Positions 58,570-64,000 of a stretch of DNA of 64,000 nucleotides are shown piece after piece; the stretch's first letter is position 1; every line of letters begins with the position of its first letter. The stretch is from Crocodylus rhombifer. Taxonomy: Eukaryota > Chordata > Crocodylia > Crocodylidae. The DNA lies in NCBI GenBank assembly GCA_038503035.1, contig JAVSML010000027.1, forward strand, positions 2,212,355 to 2,276,354, read 5' to 3'. Both the position numbers and the translations under genes were made by a program. Under the pieces are notes generated by a model that had not been told where the DNA came from, did no database searches, and was given only the letters and a program-made list of their open reading frames with translations.

Positions 58570-61341
58570 TAAGGGCACACTTGCCTGCCTGTACACTAAT
58601 GCCAGGAGCCTGGGTAACAAGCAGGACTAGCTTGTCCTCCTGCTCAGTGCAAAGAATTATGATGTCATAGGGATAACGGAGACCTGGTGGGACTCCACCC
58701 GTGACTGGACCACAGGTATAGAGGGCTATACCCTGTACAGGAGGGATCGTGTTGACAAAAAGGGCGGGGGTGTAGCTCTCTATGTGAAGGAAAGCTACAT
58801 GTCCCTGCAAGCTGATGTTGGCGACGGGCATGGACAGCTAGAGACCCTCTGGGTAAAAATTCGTGGGAAAAATGGCACAGGGGACACAACGGTGGGAGTC
58901 TACTACAGACCTCCCACTCAAAGTCCTGAGCTTGACCAGGAGTTCACCCGGGAACTGACTGAGGCGGCTTGCTCCAGGACATTGGTTGTCATGGGTGACT
59001 TCAATTACCCGGACATCTCCTGGGAAGATCACTCAGCAAAATTGGAGCGGTCGCAAAGCTTTCTCTCATGCGTGGATGACCTCTACCTGACTCAAGAAGT
59101 CTATGGGCCAACGAGAGGCAAAGCGCTGCTCGACCTGGTACTGGCTACGGGGGACAACCTAATCAGTGACCTAGTGATTGATGGGAAGCTGGGTGACAGC
59201 GACCATGAGCTGATCACCTTCACCATCCACCGTAAAGCTGGCAAGTCAGTCAGCAACACAGAAGTCCTTGACTTCAGAAAAGCCGACTTTGACAAGCTCA
59301 GGAGGCTTGTCGGTCAGGCCCTCAGGGACCATGACCCCAGGGAGATGGGAGTTCAAGAAGAGTGGTTGCTTCTCAAGGAAGCGATCCTCAATGCACAAGC
59401 TAAATCTATTCCAACACGGAGAAAAGGCAGCAAGAAGGCATAGCAGCCCTCCTGGCTCTCTAGGGACCTAGCGGACCTCCTGCGGGTAAAAGGAAAGCCT
59501 ACAAAGGATGGAGGATGGGATTCACCTCCAAGGAGGATTATTCTGCACTGGTCCGGTCCTACAGGGAGCAAACCAGGAAAGCCAAGGCTGCAACTGAACT
59601 CCAACTAGCTTCAAGCATCAAGGACAACAAAAAGTCCTTTTTCAGATATGTGGGGAGCCGGAGGAAAAGCAAGGGCAATGTTGGACCCCTGCTAAACCAG
59701 ATGGGGCAACTGACAACTGACGCGCAGGAAAAAGCCAACCTATTAAATGGGTACTTTGCGTCAGTCTTTCATCAGTCCCATGGGACGCCCATGCCTGCTA
59801 TGGGACAGGGAGATCCGGGTGATGGGGATCCCCTACCCTCCATAAATGCTGACCTCATGAAGGAACACCTTGAGAAGCTGGATACCTTCAAGTCAGCCGG
59901 CCCTGACAATCTGCACCCCAGGGTACTCAAGGAGCTGGCAAGCGTCATAGCCTAGCCCCTGGCACGGATCTTTGAAAACTCCTGGCGCTCTGGTGTAGTG
60001 CCCAAAGACTGGAAGAAGGCCAATGTGGTACCGATCTTCAAGAAAGGGAGGAGAGTGGATCCGGCTAACTACAGGCCCATTAGCCTGACTTCTATCCTGG
60101 GAAGATCTTAGAAAAGTTTATTAAGGAGGCCATCCTTGATGGACTGGCCCAGGCTAACATTCTAAGGGATAGCCAGCATGGGTTTGTTGCGGGTAGGTCT
60201 TGTTTGACCAATCTTATTTCCTTCTATGACCAGGTGACCTATCACCTGGACAAGGGAGAATAGATTGATGTCATATATCTTGACTTCAAAAAAGCCTTCA
60301 ATCTGGTATCCCACGATCACCTCTTGGCCAAACTGGCCAGTTGTGGCCTTGGCTCCACCATGATCTGCTGGCTGGGAAACTGGCTCAGTGGTCGGACCCA
60401 GAGGGTTGTAATCGATGGCAGTAACTCATCGTGGTGCCCTGTGACCAGTGGGGTCCCTCAAGGCTCTGTCCTGGGACCCATCCTGTTCAACATCTTCATT
60501 AATGATGTGGACATTGGAGTCAGGAGTGGACTGGCCAAGTTCGCTGATGACACCAAACTTTGGGGCAAAGCATCCACGCCAGAAGATAGGCGGATGATCC
60601 AGGCTGACCTGGACAAGCTCAGCAAATGGGCGGATGAGAACCTGATGGTGTTTAACACCAAAAAATGCAAGGTTCTCCACCTTGGGAGGAAAAACCTGCA
60701 GCATCCTTATAGGCTCAGCAGTGCTACGTTGGATAGCACTACAGAAGAAAGAGACTTGGGGGTCATCATTGACCACAAGATGAACATGAGCCTCCAATGC
60801 GATGCTGTGGCTAGTAAAGCGACCAAAATGCTGGCTTGCATCCATAGATGCTTCTCGAGCAAATTCCAGGACGTCATTCTCCCCTTGTACTCGGCCTTGG
60901 TGAGGCCGCAGCTGGAGTACTGCGTCCAGTTTTGGGCTCCACAATTCAAAAAGGATGTGGAGAAGCTTGAGAGAGTCCAGAGGAGAGCCATGCACATGAT
61001 CAGAGGTCAGGAAAACAGATCTTACGATGACAGGCTGAGAGACATGGGACTCTTTAGCCTGGAAAAGCTCAGGCTCAGGGGTGATCTGATGGCCACCTAT
61101 AAGTTTATCAGGGGTGACCACCAGGATCTGGGGGAGCGTTTGTTCACCAGAGCGCCCCAAGGGATGACGAGGTCGAACGGTCACAAACTCCTGCAAGACC
61201 GTTTCAGGCTGGACATAAGGAAGAATTTCTTTACTGTCTGAGCCCCCAAGGTCTGGAACAGTCTGCCAGCGGAGGTGGTTGAAGCACCTACATTGAACAC
61301 CTTCAAGAGTAAATTGGATGCTTATCTTGCTGGGATCCTAT
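58570..61341 (+). pseudogene. CR1 ORF2 (endonuclease-reverse transcriptase), copy E, broken
   Basis: Endonuclease: TNARSLGNK, ITETWWDST, GVALYVKE, GVYYRPP, VMGDFNYPDISW and GDSDHELITF, all in one frame apart from TAG at 58,628-58,630. Next come TAG at 59,441, a frameshift near 59,485, a linker frame 59,515-59,955, TAG at 59,953, a frameshift near 60,105 and TAG at 60,261. RT then runs clean from 60,324 to 61,238: SGVPQGSVLGPILFN, KFADDTKLWG (catalytic Asp pair intact), QLEYCVQFW. TGA at 61,239 interrupts the last 34 codons. ORF2 copies CR1 RNA at a nicked target. Confidence 0.9.
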
Positions 61342-61434
61342 GACCCCAGCTGACTTCCTGCCCTTTGGGCAGGGGACTGGACTCGATGATCTCCCGAGGT
61401 CCCTTCCAGCCCTAATGTCTATGAAATCTATGAA

Positions 61435-61440
61435 ACTGAG
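61435..61440. other. Target-site duplication of full-length CR1 (right)
   Basis: ACTGAG, matching 56,893-56,898. Confidence 0.8.
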
Positions 61441-62066
61441 GATCGCTCCCTTAAGGAGCAACCACTCTTCAACTCCCCTCTCCCTGCGGTCATGGTCCCT
61501 TAGGGCCTCACTGAGAAGCCCTGAGCTTGTCAAAGTCAGCTTTTCTAAACTCAAGGACTTCTGTGTTGCTGACTGACTTCCCAGCTTTATGGTGGATGGT
61601 GAAGATGATCAGCTCGTGGTCACTCACTGAACTTCCCATCGATCACTAGGTCGCCGGTTAGGTCATCCCCTGTAGCCAGTACCAGGTTGAGCAGAGCTTT
61701 GCCTCTTGTTGGCCCATAGGCTTCTTGAGCCAGGTAGAGGTCATCCACGCATGAGAGGAAGCTTTGCAACCACTCGGATTTTGCTGAGTGATACTCCCAC
61801 GAGTTGGTCCTGGAGCATGCGGCCTCAGCCAGTTCCCAGGTGAACTCCTGGTCAAGCTCAAGACTTTGGGTGGGAGGTCTGTAGTACACTCCCACTGTTG
61901 TGTCCCCTGTGCCGTGTTCCCCATGGATTTTAATAACCCAGAGGGCCTCCAGTTGTCCACCCTAGTCACCAATAGTAGCTTGCAGGGACATGTAGCTTTC
62001 CTTAACATAGAGAGCTACCCCCGCCACCCCTTTTATCTACACAATCCCTCCTGTACAGGATATAGC
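61441..62066 (-). mobile_element. CR1 LINE, endonuclease part of split copy D
   Basis: Minus strand, endonuclease domain: GVYYRPPTQSLELDQEF, LSCVDDLYLAQEAYGPTRG, LNLVLATGDDL and, at the inner edge, EEWLLLKGAIL. It is continuous with 56,898 and below before insertion of copy E. It is 5'-truncated at about 62,066, inside the endonuclease. Confidence 0.88.
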
Positions 62067-62725
62067 CAGATTAGAACTGGTCTGATACTGGTCTGATAAA
62101 TGCTGAGCTGAGTGTGTGGGTTGATTAGCATTTGAAGCACAGATTCCCCATCATGCAATGGTCCCCTGCTCCTCTGATCCCAGAATTCACTGCCGTCTCT
62201 GCTTCAGGCTTTCTGTTTTCCATCTTTCATGTAAATGAATGGTCATCTGGTTCCATCTTGGATGCAAATGAGACCTAGGGCAGTTGTTTCACTCTTGTCA
62301 CTCTTATCTGGAGGGTTTTTAGGTGTGTTTCTCACTGCATCTTAATCATTTTATGTTTAGGTGGGGTGGGGGGCGATTCTTTGTGAGTCAGACAGTCTGC
62401 ATCCTGTGTCAGGGTTCCCCAAGAACACAGAGCTGAGAGGTAACACAGGGTAGAACTAAAGGACAAGAGACACTGTGGCCAGCAGCCACAGCATCTCCCA
62501 AAAGGGCTGAGCCTCTGTGTCTACCAGCACACATTCCTGGCATGTGTGCCATGCTACTTTTATATACAGAGGGGTATTTTTTGCTACCAGTATTTCCCAG
62601 TACCAAATTTTGCCCCCAGGCTGAAAATTTGCAGCATGGGGCATTTTTTAATGTGCTGGGCATGAGGTTTGCTGTGCTGTAAAAGGGTTTGCAGTACCAC
62701 AAACTGCACAGTTGGTAGTTGGTTG
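62067..62725. other. Anonymous sequence
   Basis: No gene. A 97-codon minus frame (62,409-62,702) has no motif. gtttgcagtaccacaaactgc near 62,690 is a small self-complementary stretch beside the next CR1. Confidence 0.4.
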
Positions 62726-64000
62726 GTAGGGTAGGGTCAGAAGGGACCTGAGCAGATCATCAAGTCTGACCCCCTGCTATGAGCAGGAAAGAATGCTGGG
62801 GTGAAACGACCCAGGCTAGGTGATTGTCTAGCCTCCTTTTGAAGATTCCCAGGGTAGGGGTGAGCACCACTTCCCTTGGAAGCTGGTTCTAGCTCCTAGC
62901 CACCCTGACAGTGAAGTAGTGTCTCCTGATGTCCAGCCTGAACCTACTCTCAGTCAGCTTATAGCTGTTATTCCTTGTAACTCCCAGTAGTGCTCGGGGA
63001 AACAGGGACTCTCCCATTGCCTGCTGGTCCCCCTTGGAAAGTTTGTAGGTGGCCACCAAATCCCCTCTTAGCCTTCTCTTGTAGAGGCTGAACAGGTTCA
63101 GGTCCCATAGTCTCTCCTTATAGGGCCTACCCTGCTGCCCCCGATCATGTGAGTAGTCCTCCTCTGGACCCTCTCTATGCTATCCACATCTCTTCTGAAG
63201 TGCGGCGCCCAGAACTGGACACAGTACTCCAACTGTGGCCTGACTAATGTCACATAGAGGGGGAGGATCACCTCCTTGGACCTGCTCGTGATGCATCTGT
63301 GGATGCATGACAAGGTGTAGTTAGCCTTCCTGACTGCGTCCCCACATTGGTGGTCCATGTTCATTTTGGAATCAATAGTGACTCCAAGATCCTTTTCTGC
63401 CTCTGTGCTGATGAGAAGGGAGTTCCCCAGCCTCTAGGTATGCTGCTGGTTCTTCCTTCCCAAGTGCAACACCTTGCACTTGTCCATATCGAAACCCATC
63501 CTGTTCTCATCTGCTCACCTCTGTAACCTGTCCAGATCTAGTTGTAGCCTGTCCCTCTCTTCTAGCATGCCCACTTCTCCCCACATCTTAGGGTCATCTG
63601 CAAATTTGAACAAGGTACTTTTCACCCCCTTTTCCAAGTCACAGATGAAAATATTGAACAGTGTGGGCCGGAAGACTGAGCCCTGGGGAACCCCACTGCC
63701 CATGTCCCTCCAGGTCGAAAATGACCTGTCCACCACCACTCTCTGGGTGTGGCCCTCCAGCCAATTTGTGACCCATCTGACTGTGTAAGCATCGACACCA
63801 CAGTTGCCTAATTTTTTAATGAGGATGGGGTGAGAGACAGCGTTGAAGGCCTTCCTAAAGTCCAGAAAGACTACGTCCACCATGACACCTGCATCCAGGG
63901 CTTTTGTGACCTGGTCATAGAAAGCAACCAGGTTGGTCTGACAGGATCTGCCTCTAATGAACCTATGTTGATTGCCTCTAAGCATAATCTACCCTGCTGG
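62726..64000 (-). mobile_element. CR1 LINE, running off the window end (copy F)
   Basis: The 3' end at about 62,726 (gtagggtagggtcagaaggg, then acctgagcagatcatc) is followed by RT on the minus strand. The C-terminal pieces include 63,098-63,364 (QLEYCVQFWAPHF). The frame 63,515-63,985 has VVFLDFRKAFNAVSHP, SGVPQGSVFRPTLFN and KFADDPKMWG with the catalytic Asp pair intact. It is close to copies B and C. More 5' sequence lies beyond 64,000. Confidence 0.9.

Larger units (their letters stand above)
56899..61434 (+). mobile_element. Full-length CR1 LINE (copy E) inserted in copy D
   Basis: 4,536 bp bounded by ACTGAG. It comprises a 5'UTR (56,899-57,431, CpG-rich from 56,940), ORF1 (57,432-58,433), a spacer, ORF2 (about 58,570-61,341), a short 3'UTR with the cttccagccctaatgtctatg end motif, and a tail of tctatgaaa repeats. 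Both ORFs have stops and frameshifts, so it is not autonomous now. It is the best template here for the family's true ends. Confidence 0.93.

Noticed and set aside
60426..61196. 256-codon open frame on the minus strand
   Set aside because: It is exactly antisense to the intact RT of CR1 copy E; the sense frame carries all the motifs.
1..64000. CRISPR array, tRNA or rRNA genes
   Set aside because: No regular spacer-repeat pattern, and no cloverleaf with intact A and B boxes outside MIR-type SINE remnants.

Overview
The window looks like intergenic or intronic DNA of a large-genomed sauropsid, most likely a crocodilian (a turtle is the main alternative). The evidence is several CR1 LINE copies of the type that ends in short TATGAAAC-like repeats, old MIR SINEs, hAT-like non-autonomous elements, Penelope-like and Tx1-like remnants, and a class III-like endogenous retrovirus (ERV). 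The unique sequence between them is AT-rich. I see no convincing host protein-coding exon, rRNA, tRNA gene or CRISPR array. Almost every long open frame belongs to a transposable element or is chance.

Layout. 1-960 is purine-rich and probably repeat-derived. About 1-10.3 kb is mostly anonymous AT-rich DNA with one MIR (3.8 kb) and a GC-rich repeat near 5.2 kb. 10.3-10.85 kb is an imperfect foldback repeat. 11.27-13.24 kb is a TIR-bounded element filled with a diverged tandem array. 13.33-14.29 kb resembles a solo LTR. 15,364-24,119 is one ERV on the minus strand. It has two 707-bp LTRs, a 5-bp target duplication (ACCTC), a primer-binding site matching tRNA-Ser(UGA) at 17 of 18 positions and a polypurine tract. 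27.7-30.4 kb holds the 5' half of a Tx1/L1-like LINE. 32.5-33.4, 35.6-35.8, 36.3-37.05 and 41.17-42.30 kb are non-autonomous DNA transposons. 38.07-39.3 kb is another LTR-like stretch. From 39.3 kb rightwards CR1 dominates: a truncated copy (39.3-40.4), a nearly complete minus copy broken by a younger CR1 (46.0-50.7), a minus copy split by a full-length plus-strand CR1 (56.1-62.07), and a minus copy running off the window end (62.7-64.0). 41.5-42.8 and 52.7-54.1 kb are copies of the same composite repeat.

The most interesting locus is the ERV. About 3 kb between its primer-binding site and gag carries a row of small sense-strand open frames, at least two of which predict membrane proteins. 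Retroviral accessory genes usually lie downstream of pol, so this is an unusual pre-gag accessory block. The walleye dermal sarcoma virus orfC is a known precedent for a gene in that position. The copy has lost the end of Gag, protease, reverse transcriptase and RNase H, but keeps integrase with only one nonsense codon and a degraded env whose transmembrane subunit is unusually long (about 400 codons), as in foamy viruses. It cannot be functional.

The second highlight is nested CR1 insertion. The full-length copy (56,899-61,434) sits in an older CR1 with a 6-bp ACTGAG duplication, which fixes both ends of this CR1 family. It shows the usual order: 5'UTR, ORF1 (Cys pairs, coiled coil, SGNH esterase), ORF2 (endonuclease, reverse transcriptase) and a short repeat tail. 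All homology calls come from reading motifs by eye; no database search was run.
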